Assembly: GCA_021442155.1 (NCBI GenBank)
Contig: CM038222.1
Coordinates: forward strand, 110,797,121 to 110,861,120
DNA length: 64,000 bases
DNA from: Cymbidium sinense
Lineage: Eukaryota > Streptophyta > Magnoliopsida > Asparagales > Orchidaceae
Direction: 5' to 3'
Position numbers and translations under genes: made by a program. The notes below the pieces were generated by a model that saw only the letters and a list, made by a program, of their open reading frames with translations, was not told where the DNA came from and did not search any database. Each line of letters begins with the position of its first letter. The first letter of the stretch is position 1. Below are positions 12,100-24,651 of the stretch, piece after piece.

Positions 12100-13000
12100 C
12101 AACTAAACTTGAATCAAGCCTTGATCAAGCCAATTGACCCACTTAGGCTCACTTGATCCAAAGTGACCTTTTTGAGCCAAATTCTAATCCAACCCAAATT
12201 GGATTGAACTAAGCCCATCCAAATCTCACATTATGATCGACAATTATCTTATGATGATCAATCAATCAAATTGGATCAAACCAAGTCAAACCTAGCCTTT
12301 AACCAAGTCAACACTTAGCCCAAATGAAACCTAAGCCAAAATTCACTATAAGCCAAATTGATTGAAACCATTGATCTAAACCAATCCATAATCAATGATT
12401 AAACTTGACCAAGTCATCAATTGAGCCAAACCAAGCCTAATTGACTACTTGACCTAAGTTAACCCAAATTAACCTAAAAAGTCAAAATGGGGGCAAATCT
12501 TGATCTAAGCCAAATTGATTGCAACCAATGGCTCATGGTCATTCCAAATGACTTGTTGAACTTGACCAAAGCTTCAATTGACCAATTAGACATAACCTAG
12601 CCCAATTGACCATGAACCCAACTTGACCTAAAAGGTCAAATCAACTTGAAATCAAACCAAACAAAAATTGATTAAAACCAAAGCTTGCAAAACATTTGAA
12701 ATGATCAACCAAGCCTAAACCAACCCATGACCTAACCCAATTGGGTCAAATGGGTCAAATTGGTCAACTTAACCCATTTGACCTAAATGAACCTAAATGA
12801 ACCAAAACCAAATTTAATCCAAATTTTACCAAACCATTAATACCCATAGGCTCCAAATGATCATTTGAACTTAACCTAACCCATGATTTGACCCAATTTG
12901 ATCAATTGGTCAATTAAACCCAATTTGACCCAACTTGACCTAAATGGGTCAAATTTAACCAATTCAAACCAAATGAACTCAAAATCACTTGAAATTTGGC
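12100..13000. promoter_or_regulatory. TTGACC/GGTCAA (W-box-core) cluster in LTR
   Basis: Roughly twenty TTGACC or GGTCAA hexamers lie in this 0.9 kb, many arranged as inverted pairs such as GGGTCAAATTGGTCAACTT next to CCCATTTGACC. TTGACC is a core WRKY-binding W-box form. Equivalent blocks lie at 20750-21650, 27440-28150, 38200-39100, 57800-58640 and 6900-7250. Binding is an inference; the density is seen directly. Confidence 0.45.
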
Positions 13001-15966
13001 CCAATCCATTTTTGAATCATTTCAAATTTACCCAAATCAAAATCATGGACAAATGACCATTTTTCCATTAGGTCAAAGGGAATCCTATGACCAAATTCTC
13101 TTGGAATTTAGTCATTTCTTTCTCAAGGACACTTGGCATCCTTCTAGTGGTCCACATTGGCAGCAAGGAAGGTGCTGAACATCACCCAATGAGCTTGGGT
13201 GGACCATGACCCAAGCCAAGGCCAAATCAACCTCTCTAATGAAAATTGAATAATTGGATCACCAAATGCAATCACCTAGCACATGGGCATCCACTCTCCT
13301 TCCCTCCACTACCTAAAATGACTCACATGGGATGTTTGGTAGCCCAAACCATGAACCCAATCCTTGCCATTGATCAAAATTGGAAACACAACCCATTACC
13401 ATCCGATCCAAGGATGGGGAGATAAACTCCCTCTCATTCTCACTCAAACTACAAGGATTCATTTTGACAAAGTTAAGGAGTTTGAGTCGAAGCTTTTCCA
13501 AGCCTTTGCAAGCCATTCTCGAGCTCCCCCATTTCTCCCTCTCAGTTTTGCTCAAAGCTGAAATAGGGGAGATTAATGCCAAATCCAATTCACTCAATTA
13601 TCCATCAAAATCAAATTAACCATGCACACACTATCAGTGGACTTCGTAGAGCTCAACCAAGTCATTTCCTAAGTCTCCAAGCCACAGGAAGCACTACATC
13701 GATCAAGTCCGATCACCATTGAAGAGGAGCTTGGTCAACTGAGAAATCTAATTTAAGTCAAGACCTAATTTCTTCAACAGTACTTCATCTCTACTAGACA
13801 AAGCTACCTCCCCCGTTGGAAGCGCCGGTGATAGCTTCCGGTGAGGTAATTGCTTAAAACTGTAGCCATAAAAAAACTATTTGGTCTTTTTGGAAGAAAA
13901 GTGTCATCCCTTGAAATCTTGATCGTTGGATGTGCATCCCCATCCTTCAGAAGGTGTTCGATCATTTTGATCCCAATCCAAGCTCGAGTGAGCTTGAATT
14001 GAATGAAGAGAGACGGATAGTGTTCGTCTCTCATCATTCGTGAAGGAGAAGGATCACACGATGTCCATTCTGCACGATTGGAATGGATGGTTATGATTAG
14101 ATCATACTAGATCCCCTTTAATTTAAGCCTAAACTGTGGGATTAATCATGGCCATACGATCTTAGATCGAATGGCCCGTACAAAAGATGCGTCCGCCACT
14201 GGCTGACTTAGTCGATGGATGTGATAACTTAAATAACCTATCCCATCATTCCACGTGGAAAGCATGCTGCATCAACTGCCATGTGGCCTAATGGGATTAG
14301 GGGTTAATTAGGCTTAATTAATCTAATTTTAATGCTAAAATTTCCAAAATTCATAATAAATTGTAGAAAAATCCAAAAAAAAAAAATAAATAAACACTCA
14401 TTTTAAAGATAATCAAGAGAACAATAATAGAAAGTTAAAATTAAATAATTTTAAATAGTGATTTTAACTCAATTTAGGTTTTATTAAAAATGTAATTAAG
14501 TTAATTACTCTCTAATTAATCTAGCAATTAACCCCAAATTTTCTAAGATTAATTAGTGGAATGATCTCTACCTCCCATGATTTTCTTAGAATTTATTGCT
14601 TGATGAATTATGGGGATTGCTTGTTTCATTCTTAATCACTTTTTTAATTAATTGAATGCTTAATTAATCTACTAAATAGTGATAAATTCATTAATCAAGC
14701 CTATTAATCATCATGAAATAGTGAATGGACTTAGGGAATGAGATTAGGATTTCATTTCTAATCTTTTCACCTAAGTTTATTTCATTTGGATAAACACTTA
14801 ATTAATTTGAAAAAATAATTAATGACTTAATCACTTCATTAAATAATATTAATCAAACACAAAATTAAATCATGCAAGAACTTAATTATTTAATACTTAG
14901 GTAGATTCTTAGATGTTCAATAACCTAAGAGGATTTCAAAGGAAATTATAATCAAACTACATGTGTAGGAGGGTTATAGATGTACTTAATCAAACCCTTT
15001 AGCTTAATTAATCAATAATTGTGAGTCAATTGTATTAGACCCCTTCATTTCTTAGGTGCATTACTGATTTAATTTTCATGTGGTTGCATATCATATGTTG
15101 GCTCACAATTACTGGGATTATTATATTAAAGTGGTATAGGTAAGGGGTAATTAATGGATTTAATTCATACCTTAGCCTAAACAAAACATAAAATCAACCT
15201 AATTATTCTAAAGTTAAACTAAACCAATTCACACATGAGGGTAATGGATTAAGACCAGAAAACCCTATTCATATTTCTTAAGTCAAATCAAATTCAGAAA
15301 TTAAAATCTCCTTAAAGAATTTTGATTCATTTTAAATAAACCTATTTTATATGATTATCAATATGAAGTAATTAGGGTGCATGTTAAATATTATTTCCAT
15401 ATGAGATCATGCATTCATTTGTTTTTGAAAAATCAATTAAATAAAATGTTTCCTTTTATGTCAAATTACGTGTTTTTGGCTAAAGTTAAGAACATGAGTG
15501 GCTATTATCACTATTAAACCAAAAATTATTCACAAAACCTATGAATCAAAGATTATGAATGAAGTGATGCTACTTATAAATACTTATAAGCTTGCATGTG
15601 ATTATAGCATAAGATGTGTTTTACGTTATTTTCCTCCCTTCTCTAAACACGAATTTGAATAGGATTTATGAAGTGTATAGTTCATTTGAAAAGAACACAA
15701 CATTTGCTTCAATCTATTCCTATGCACTTATATGTTATGAATTAAGAAGTATCTTCATATTACACATGTAAATTATGCAATCAAATCAAACATAATCATT
15801 AACATAATTCTTTATCCATTTGGTTCTTTCAGTACAACTACATGCATTTAAGAAAAGTGGTATATTAGGCTGGACATCCCGGGGCTGTGAGGCTTTAAAT
15901 AGCCCTAAATAGGGCTTGTATATTACGCCCTAGTGTAGAAAATAATGGCACTATACTCACTTATAA

Positions 15967-15974
15967 CTTTTATA
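15967..15974 (-). promoter_or_regulatory. TATA-like box in LTR (minus strand)
   Basis: TATAAAAG on the minus strand within CATGTATAAAAGTTATAAGTGAG. The same context recurs at 24644-24651 (-), 35510-35517 (+) and in weaker form in other copies. It points opposite to the coding strand of element A. Confidence 0.4.
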
Positions 15975-16892
15975 CATGTGAATGTGCATTTTGTTAATGG
16001 ATGAAAAATCCCTCTTTCTACATAACAAAAGCATGCATCAATGGAATATCCAAATTTTCAAATCATATCTCTTAGTATTCATCATCAAAGTGTGCTAAAA
16101 TTTGCATTACATGTACATGTATGCTTAGGATTACTCATATGCATGGTATACATGGTAGAAAGAAATAAATGGTTGTGTGTTATGTGATAATAATTCACCT
16201 TAACTAATCTTAAGATGCCTTTCTTATTGAATAGGCACAAATCTTAACTTAGGATTAATTAAAACACATAATAAAATATTCAATAAAGATAATTCATCAA
16301 TCAATCTACCTTAGAAATGTTTTAAGGTAGGGATGAAAGAGAAGTTTTCTTCTCTTTTCTTCTCATCGCAACATTTAGTAACTAAGTGTAGGTTCATTCA
16401 AAACAAATCAAATCACCAACTAAAATTGAAAAATAAACTAAATCACTTAAACTAAAACCACCATCTAAATTGAATTTTTCATTATTATAAAATTTCAACC
16501 TTAAAGCCTACCTAAGACATGTCACACAAGCCTTAAATGGCACACACATTGGACTAAGTCACCATTTCTAGCTTTGGGTTAGGGCAGTGCATGGTTTGAT
16601 GCTTGATTTTATTTTATGATGTAATGTTTTAAACTAGATGTTATGGTGCATGTGCATAGACTAGATGATAGGGCGATCTTAGCCTAATCATGTCTTCTGC
16701 AGAGGGTGCTTAGGAGGCAGTGTAATAAAAATATAAATGGTTTTGCAGTGCAGGTTGCTTATACCCCTAAGAATAACCCAAATTAGGATAGGTAGACTTG
16801 GTTACACATGTGTGGGGTGCCAAGTCCAAATTATTCATATAACTACTTGTGTTGTGTGGTATGTTTAGCTAAAATTGAAAAAAAAATTGGAG

Positions 16893-17849
16893 TCTATTTA
16901 ACATACCACATTTGTTAAATAGAAACCCCTTTTTTCAAAAATAACATAAATCAAAACAAAAAATAAAACACATTTGGACATTATTTAGCATATTGAAATT
17001 TTCTAGGTAAAGACCTCACTTTCAAAAATTAAAACAAAAATCAAACACATTTGGATCTTTGTTTAGCATACACAAATTTTCTAAGTAAAGATCCCTTTTT
17101 CAAAATCAAACCACAAAATCAAACACATTTGGGCTTTATTTAGCATACCCAAATCTACTAAGTAAAGACCTCACTTTCAAAAATTAAAACAAAAATCAAA
17201 CACATTTGGATCTTTATTTAGCATACATAAATTTGCTAGGTAAAGATCCTTTTTCAAAATCAAACCATAAAAAATCAAACACGTTTAGACTTTATTTAGC
17301 ATACCCAAATTTGCTAAGTAAAGATTCCGTTTTAAAAATCAAAACACAAAAATTAAACACATTTGGACTTTATTTAGCATACCCAAATTTGCTAAGTAAA
17401 GATCCCTTTTTCAAAATCAAACCACAAAAAATCAAACACATTTGGACTTTATTTAGCATACACAAATTTGCTAAGTAAAGATTCCATTTCTAAATTCACA
17501 CATGATATATATCATGGGCAAACAAGCAAAAGAAGAAAATTATTTTCAAATAACTCATTTAGCATACACAAATTTTCTAAATGAGTAATACTAAACAAAA
17601 TCAATTGACCCTCTATTTAGCATACTAAAATTTGTTAAATAAAGGGTCCCCAAACATAAAAATCAAATTCAAATATGAACCAATGGAAGCATAAAAAATC
17701 TCTAAAAAATATTTGAACTTATTTTCAACGTTCACAAATTTGTTGAAAGTGGATTCTAAATTCAAAATCTCTTCTCCAATTCATTCAAAATCTCTCTCCT
17801 AAATTTAGTGAGCCCCACTTAAGATATTCAAATTATTAAGTGTGGGTTC
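16893..17849 (+). repeat. Tandem array of about 12 hairpins between LTR and coding region
   Basis: Units of roughly 75-85 bp each contain a perfect or near-perfect inverted repeat with a 9-14 nt loop resembling TACCCAAATT, separated by A-rich linkers. Clear stems pair 16893-16903 with 16913-16923; 17053-17066 with 17081-17094; 17134-17143 with 17158-17167; 17208-17223 with 17234-17249; 17290-17301 with 17312-17323; 17368-17379 with 17390-17401; 17447-17458 with 17469-17480; 17553-17562 with 17577-17586; 17607-17622 with 17633-17648; 17719-17729 with 17742-17752; and 17810-17822 with 17836-17849. A degenerate one is near 16981. The common arm is CTTTATTTAGCA with TGCTAAGTAAAG; other units use different arms that still pair. 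Open frame 17206-17478 is only this repeat read through. Confidence 0.85.
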
Positions 17850-17978
17850 AAACTATAAATCAAATTCAAAAAGTCAATAGAATACCAAAATAGATAATCT
17901 GATTTAAGTTTGTTTCCAACAATTATAGAGTTCTAGTTTATTCTCAATCAGCTTTTTCTCAATTTCAATGTAGGGCAA

Positions 17979-19836
17979 ATGGACTCTCAGAAGTATGTGT
18001 TCACTTTCCCCTTTGGGATGGATTTGGCTAGCCTCCCACAAACTGGTTTCGCTCATCTGATACACTTTGGTCAAGGAATCGAGGGAGCTAGGAAACCCTC
18101 ATCAATGTTAGTAGGAATATGGTGGCTGGGCAGAAGTCAGTCATCCATATTGAGATGCCCTCAGACTCTGAGTTTCCTTCACTAAAGAGGAAGAAGAAGT
18201 TTTGTAGCAACCGCAGTCTCCCTGCACATTTAGTTGTTCCCATCACCTAGTGTGGGCTACCCACACCACTAGCTTCCCAAGGGAAGGCTACCTTGGCTTC
18301 AGGGATAGTCTCCCCTACCTTTGAGGTAGGATCTAGCTACCGTACTACTCCACCTAGTAAAACTCAATGCCGCAATAGGAGCCACAAGATCAAGTGGCAT
18401 CATGTGCGCATTACCAAGGAGATGGAAGCAATCTCTCACATTATAGTAGAGGAGTCACCCAGGGTAGTTTCTTCTTCGCTCACTCAGAACAAGTTCCATC
18501 CTCTTTCCAGTTCTGAAGGGGAGGAAGATGTTAGGAGGATTACAGTATCACCCCCACCTCCCATTCATTATGAGGCACCTACCAAAGATAGGAGGTGGTC
18601 ATATGCTAGCCTCAGGAAAATTTTACGCCAAGTTGGTGGGGTTTATGGATGATCAGAGTTTGGTGCCCAGATTGATTTACGGTCAGTTATCCCTCATAGT
18701 GCAGGTGAGAAGATCCATTAGGAGAGGGCTAGAGAGGCTCATGTATTAGTTCATATTACTAGCAGTGAGAGGCGAAGGTATGACAGGATGTTTGCCACCT
18801 CCACCCTCGTAGATTTCCTCGATCGATGTGCTACCTATGTCGGTCTCACTGATAGTATTCTATTGACTGGTACCACTAATCATGGGAGGAGAGCTCCTGT
18901 ATAGAAGGAGTCAGTGTTGTCTCCATCACATCACTCCACTCTATGTCTGTCATCACTAGTGTAAGTTCCATCTTCCACAGTTCCACTTAAAGCCATAAGA
19001 GCAGCATCAGGGGAGAAAAAAGCCCCACTGGTGATTCGGCTATGGCCATGGGATCCCATTTCATCTACACTACCGATTGAGGCGAGAGCGAGCTCTTTTG
19101 CTCAACCTACTACTTCAGTTGCAGTGAAGAGGGAGTGGCAACCTCGTAGCATGGTAGTCATGCCATCACCAAGAAGCACCTCAATAGAGCATGGATGTAG
19201 TAGTGGCAGAGGGAGAAGGAGACAATTTTATTATCCCCATGACAGTAGATTCTCCCAAGGGTAGCACTCCACTCAGAGCAGTTGACAACCATGAGCACAT
19301 TTCTTCTAGTGAGCATAGCCCTCATAGTAGCTCTCCAGTAGCAAAGGAGGTCAGATGTATCTTCATTCATGAGCATGATCCCACCACTGGTCAGCCACGA
19401 GCATTTGTGCCTGCACAGTTGGACTGCTCCTTGGATGATATTGTAGCACAGTATCTCACTGAGAAGAGAGAAATCCTAGGGTACGATTGGTTTGACCTTG
19501 AAGAGGAGAAAGTTAGCTTTGATCCTAATGAAGATGATTTATTGTAAGACTCAATAGAGGTGCATATGGTTTATACCAGAGGTTCTCTCCTTCGAGATCA
19601 GCATAGTTTAGAAGGTGTTGTGGATGAATAGGATGATATAGCCTATTCGAACCAACACCTCCTTCAACAACTCAAATAGAAGGTTGAGTAGATTCATAGG
19701 ATGGGGAAGAGACTTGATGATTTGTTGGTAGCAGATCTAGCATTTCAGAATCAAGCTCCAGTATCACATCCTACCATTGTGGAGATTGGTCAGCCTAAGT
19801 TATTGCATGTCTTAGATCAACCAAAGAGTTCACCTT
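17979..19836 (+). pseudogene. Pre-gag coding region (ORF1 or N-terminal Gag extension), degenerate (element A)
   Basis: The translation aligns with element B 51345-49590 over its whole length, in several frames. Conserved blocks are MPSDSEFPSLKRKK (18154), a segment around KIKWHHVRITKEMEA (open frame 18293-18652), SSEGEEDV, and SSEHSPHSSSP then LDCSLDDIVAQYL (19191-19547). It ends with EVHMVYTRGSL and GVVDE and a KRLDDLLVADL segment. Function is unknown. Ogre-type elements have an extra ORF before gag, but here it appears to run on into gag in element B, so it may be a long Gag N-terminus. Element A is cut where gag should begin. Confidence 0.7.
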
Positions 19837-19961
19837 GAAATTATTCCAACCATTTAATAAATCATTTCAAACTCATTTAACACTTGCAAACAAGCCTATC
19901 AAATCAAATGAATTTGATCAACCCAAGTTAGCCCATTTGACCCAAAAAGTTTAAATGAGCC
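19837..19961 (+). repeat. Short LTR fragment of second subtype
   Basis: From TTGAAATTATTCC to TTTAAATGAGCC this matches the minus strand of 58740-58615, which lies 0.4-0.5 kb inside the LTR at 52190-59131. It is wedged between the truncated pre-gag region and a complete LTR start at 19962, showing that the junction is recombined. Confidence 0.6.
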
Positions 19962-22900
19962 TGTTGACCTCACTTTTGGAGTGAGCTTTCAACTTCTCCA
20001 TCTAAGACATAGGACTCCTCTAGACACTAAGAGTTCCTTAGTCTTAAGATACTTCTAGCGATTTAGTGAACACATATCCTAACCTTAGAGACTTAGAAGA
20101 GTTAGCCATGGGAATGAGTTAAGCCTTAGGGGTATTAGGAGGACTTGCCTACCCTATAGCTTGAACCCAATCTTTGCTTCCCTCCTTCAAACCAACCCAA
20201 ATCAAATCTTAAATCAATTGATTTTATCAAATCATAAATCAATTCCAAAATCCTAATCATAAATCAACTCCAAATCAAATAATTGAAACCCATGATTGAA
20301 TTCAAATCCCAAAATCTTTCTTAAGCCCTTTGATTTCATCTTATGGACTTAGCTTAAATCAAATCCAAATCACTCCAAACTCAAAGGATTTTCTCATAAC
20401 CCATTTATATTCTCAATTATATTCACCAACATAAATGAAATATAAATTCAAATAACCAAAACTAAATTCAAAACTCAAATAAAAATCCAACTTATATCAT
20501 TTAAGCCAATTTCTTGGATTTAGCCAAATCATTCACAAATCAATCCAAACCCTTGGATTTTCTCTTCAAACAATTACTCCTTCAATCACATGCCCAAATA
20601 TAAATATAAACTACAATCATCAAACCAAAATCAAACTAACCCAAGTCAAAGTCATGTTCATCCTTTTGACTTGAAATTATCAAATGAACCAAAACCCATT
20701 TGACTCCAAACCACATGTAATTGGATTTATATTTCAATCGTAAGTCCATATGTGAGTTTAACCAACCTTGAATCAAGCCTTGATCAAGCCAATTGACCCA
20801 CTTAGGCTCACTTGACCCAAAGTGACCTAAAGGACCTTTCTGAGCCAAATTCTAATCCAACCCAAATTGGATTGAACAAAGCCCATCGAAACCTCACATT
20901 ATGATTGACAATCATCTTAGGATGATCAATCACTCAAATTGAATCATACCAAGTCAAACCTAGCCTTTGACTAAGTCAACACATAGCCTAAATGAAACCT
21001 AAATAAGCAAAAATTCACTATAAGCCAAATTAATTGAAATCATCGATCTAAACCAATCCATAATCAATGATTGAATTCGACCAAATCATCAATTGAGCCA
21101 AACCAAGCCTAATTGATGACTTGACCTAAGTTGACCCAAATTGACCTAAAAAGTCAAAATGGGTCAAATCTTGATCTAAGCTAAATTGATTACAACCAAT
21201 GGCTCAAGTTCATTCCAAATGACTTGTTGAACTTGGCCAAAGCTTCAATTGACCAATTAGACCTAACCTAGCCCAATTGACGATGAACCCAACTTGACCT
21301 AAAAGGTCAAATCCACTTGAAATCAAATCAAACCAAATTTGATTGAAACCAAAGCTTGCAAAACATTTGAAATGATCAACCAAGCCTAAACCAACCCATG
21401 ACCTAACCCAATTGGGTCAAATGGGTCAAATTTGTTAACTTGACCCATTTAACCTAAATGAACCTAAATGAACCAAAATCAAATCTAAACCAAAATGAAC
21501 CAAACCAATGATTTCCATAGGCTCCAAATGATCATTTGAACTTAACCTAACATATGGTTTGACCCAATTACCAATTGGTCAGCCTAACCCAATTTGACCC
21601 AACTTGAGCTAAATGGGTCAAATCAAACTAATTCAAACCAAATGAACTCGAAATCACATGAAATTTGGCCTAATCCATTTTTGAATCATTTAAAATTTTC
21701 CCAAATCAAAATTATGGCCCAATGACCATTTTCCCCTTAGGTTAAAGGGAATCCTATGACCAAATTCACCTTAAATTTGGTTATTTCTTTCTCAAAGACA
21801 CTTTCCATCCTCCTAGTGGTCCACATGGGCACCAAGGAAGGTGGTGAACATCACCCAATGAGCTTGGGATGGCCATGATCCAAGCCAAGGCCAAACTGAC
21901 CTCTCCAATAAAAATTGAACACTTGGATCACCAAATGCAATCACCTAGCACACGGGCATCCACTCTCCTTCCCTCCACTACTTAAAATGACTCACATGGA
22001 ATGTTTGGCAGCCCAAACCATGAACCCAATCCTTGCCATTGATTAAAAATGACAAAACAATCCATTACTATTCGATCTAAGGATGGGGAGATATACACCC
22101 TCTCATTCTTACGCAAACCACAAGGATTTATTTTGATAGAGTTAAGGAGTTTGAGTTAAAGCTTCTCCAAGCCTTTGCAAGCCATTTCAGAGCTCCCCCA
22201 TTTCTCCTTCTCAGTTTTACTCAAAGGAGAAATAGGGTAGATCAATCCCAAATCAAATTGAATCAATTATCCATCAAAACCAAATTAACCTAGCACACAC
22301 CTTCAGTGGACTTTGTCGAGCTCAACCATGTCATTTCCCAAGTCTCTAAACCACGGGAAGCACTACTTCGATCAAGCCCGATCACCATTGATGGGGAGCT
22401 TGGTCAACCAAGCAATCTACTTCAAGTCAAGACCTAATTCCTTCAACATGGCTTCATCTCTACTAGACGAATCTACCTCCTCCATTGGAAATATCGGTGA
22501 TAGCCTACGATGAGGTAATTGCTCTAAACCATAGCCATAAAAAAATTGTTTAGTTCTTTTTGAAAAAAAATGGCATCCCTTGAAATATTGACTGTTGGAT
22601 GTGCGTCCCCCATCCTTCCGTAGGTGTGGGATCATTTTATTCCCAATTTGAGCTCGAGTGAGCTTGAATTGAATGAAGAGAGATAGACGGTGTTTGTCTC
22701 TCATCGTTCATAAAGAAGGATCACATGTCATCCATTTTGCATGAATGGAATGGACAGTTGTGATTAGTCACGCTAGATTCCCTTTGATTTAAGCCTAAAA
22801 TCACGATTAATCTACCGCCCGATCTAAGACCTTTAGAGAAGACGCTGACCATCTACAATCGATGTGACAACTTAAATAACATATCCCATCGTACCACGTG

Positions 22901-24643
22901 GAAAGCACACTATGTCAGTTGCCACATGGCCCGATGGAATTAGGGGATAAATTAGGCTTAATTAAACTTATTTTAATGCTGAAACTTCCAAGACTAATAA
23001 CTAATTATAGAAAAATCTAAAAAATACAAATAAACACTCATTTTAAAGATATTTCGGAGAAAAATAAAAAATTAAAATTAATTAATTTTGAATAGTGATT
23101 TTAACTCAATTTAGGTTTTATTAGAAATGAAATTAAGTTGATTATTGTCTAATTAATCTAGAAATTAACCCTAAAGTTTCTGAGATTAATTAGTAGGATG
23201 ACCTCTACCTCTCACGATTTTCTAGGATTATATTACTTGATTAATTAGAAGAATTGCTTGTATCATCCCTAATCACTTTATTAATTAATTAAATGATTAA
23301 TTAATCTATTAAATAGTGATAAATCTATTAATTAAGTTTGCTAATCATCATGAAACAGTGAATGGACTTAGGGAATTAAATTAGGATTTCTTTTCCAGTC
23401 TTTTCCCTTAAGTTTATTTCATTTGGATAAACAGTTAATTAATTTATAAATTAATTAATGGCTTAATCACTTCATTAAATAATATTAATCAAACTCAAAA
23501 TAAAATCACTCCAGAACTTAATTATTTATTTATTGGGTAGATTCTTAGGTGTTCAATAACTTAAGAGGATTTCAAAAGAAATTATAATCAAACTACATGT
23601 GTAAGAGGGTTATAGAAGTACTTAATCAAACCCTTTAGCTTAATTAATCAATAATTGTGAGCCAATTGCATTAGGCCCCTTCATTTCTTAGGTGCTTTGC
23701 TGATTTAATTTCCATGTGGTTGCATATCATATGTTGGCTCATAATTACTAGAATTATTATGTTAAAGTGGTAGGTGTAAGGGGTAATTAATGGATTTAAT
23801 TCATACCTTAACCTAAACAAAATATAAAATCAACCTAAATGTTATAAAGTTAAACTAAACTGATTCACAAATGATGGAAATGGGTTAAGACCAGCAAACC
23901 CTTTTCATATTTCCTAAGCCAAATCAAATTTAAAAATAAAAATCTCCTTAAAGAATTTTGATTCATTTTAAATAATCCTATTTTATATGATTGCCCTTAG
24001 GAAGTAATTAGGGTGAATGAAGTCATGTGCTTACATCCCTTTATTTCTTTCCAAGCATGTTAAATATTTTTTTTCATATGAAATCATGCATTCATTTCTT
24101 TTGAAAAATCAATTAAATAAAATGTTTCCTTTCATGTCAAATTGCATGTTTTTTGGCTAAAGTTAAGAATATGGGTAACTATTATCACTACTAAACCAAA
24201 AATTATTTGCAAAACCTATGAGTCAAAGATTATGAATGAAGTGATACAACTTATAAGTACTTATAAACCTGCATGGATTATAGCATAAGATGTGTTTTAT
24301 GTTGTTTTCTTCCCTTCTCTTAATATGGATTTGAATAGGATTTGCAAAGTGTATAGTTCATTTGAAAAGAACACAACACTTGCTTAAATCTATTCTTATG
24401 CACTTCTATGTTATGACTTAAGAAGGATCTTCATATTACTCATTTAAATTATACAACCAAATAAAACATAATCTTTTGCATGATTCTTTATCCATTTGGT
24501 TCTTTCTATAAATCTACATGTATTTAAGAATAATGGTTTATTAGGCTAGACATCCCGGACCTGCGAGGCTTTAAGTACCCCTAAGTAGGGCTTGTACTTT
24601 ATGCCCCTGGTGTAGAAAATAATGGTGACGTACTCACTTATAA

Positions 24644-24651
24644 CTTTTATA
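24644..24651 (-). promoter_or_regulatory. TATA-like box in LTR (minus strand)
   Basis: TATAAAAG on the minus strand, in the same context as at 15967-15974. It is followed on that strand by GTGAGTACGTCACCATTATT and the GC-richer conserved module. Confidence 0.4.

Larger units (their letters stand above)
10941..16868 (+). repeat. Giant LTR, left copy of element A (chimeric, 3'-truncated)
   Basis: It begins TGTTGACCCTACTTTTGGAG. The first 0.4 kb resembles the start of the LTR at 59131. From about 11365 the sequence switches to the subtype seen at 20029 onward and then follows 20029-25556 closely, for example AGTGAACACATATCC near 20068 and ATCATATGTTGGCTCA near 15090. It stops at GTATGTTTAGCTA (16868), where the right copy continues for another 1.76 kb. 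Small open frames (12996-13178, 13313-13619, 13804-14037) fall on both strands in the same place and are not supported as genes. Confidence 0.85.

Noticed and set aside
13313..13619. Three overlapping open frames on both strands within the LTR
   Set aside because: The equivalent LTR region at 22080-22260 does not keep them open, and no domain is seen.
14244..14262. G-box CCACGTGG beside AACTTAAATAAC as a second LTR promoter
   Set aside because: The G-box is present only in element A copies (14251, 22894) and is lost in B copies. The neighbouring TTATTTAA is conserved but is not a clear TATA box in either direction.
17206..17478. 90-codon open frame with a repeated peptide (LYLAYPNLLSKD)
   Set aside because: The peptide repeat is a by-product of the DNA tandem repeat being read through; other units carry stops in this frame.
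16976..17480. Regularly spaced repeats that superficially resemble a CRISPR array
   Set aside because: The spacers are themselves similar A-rich repeats, the context is a plant retroelement and no cas gene is present. It is a tandem hairpin array.
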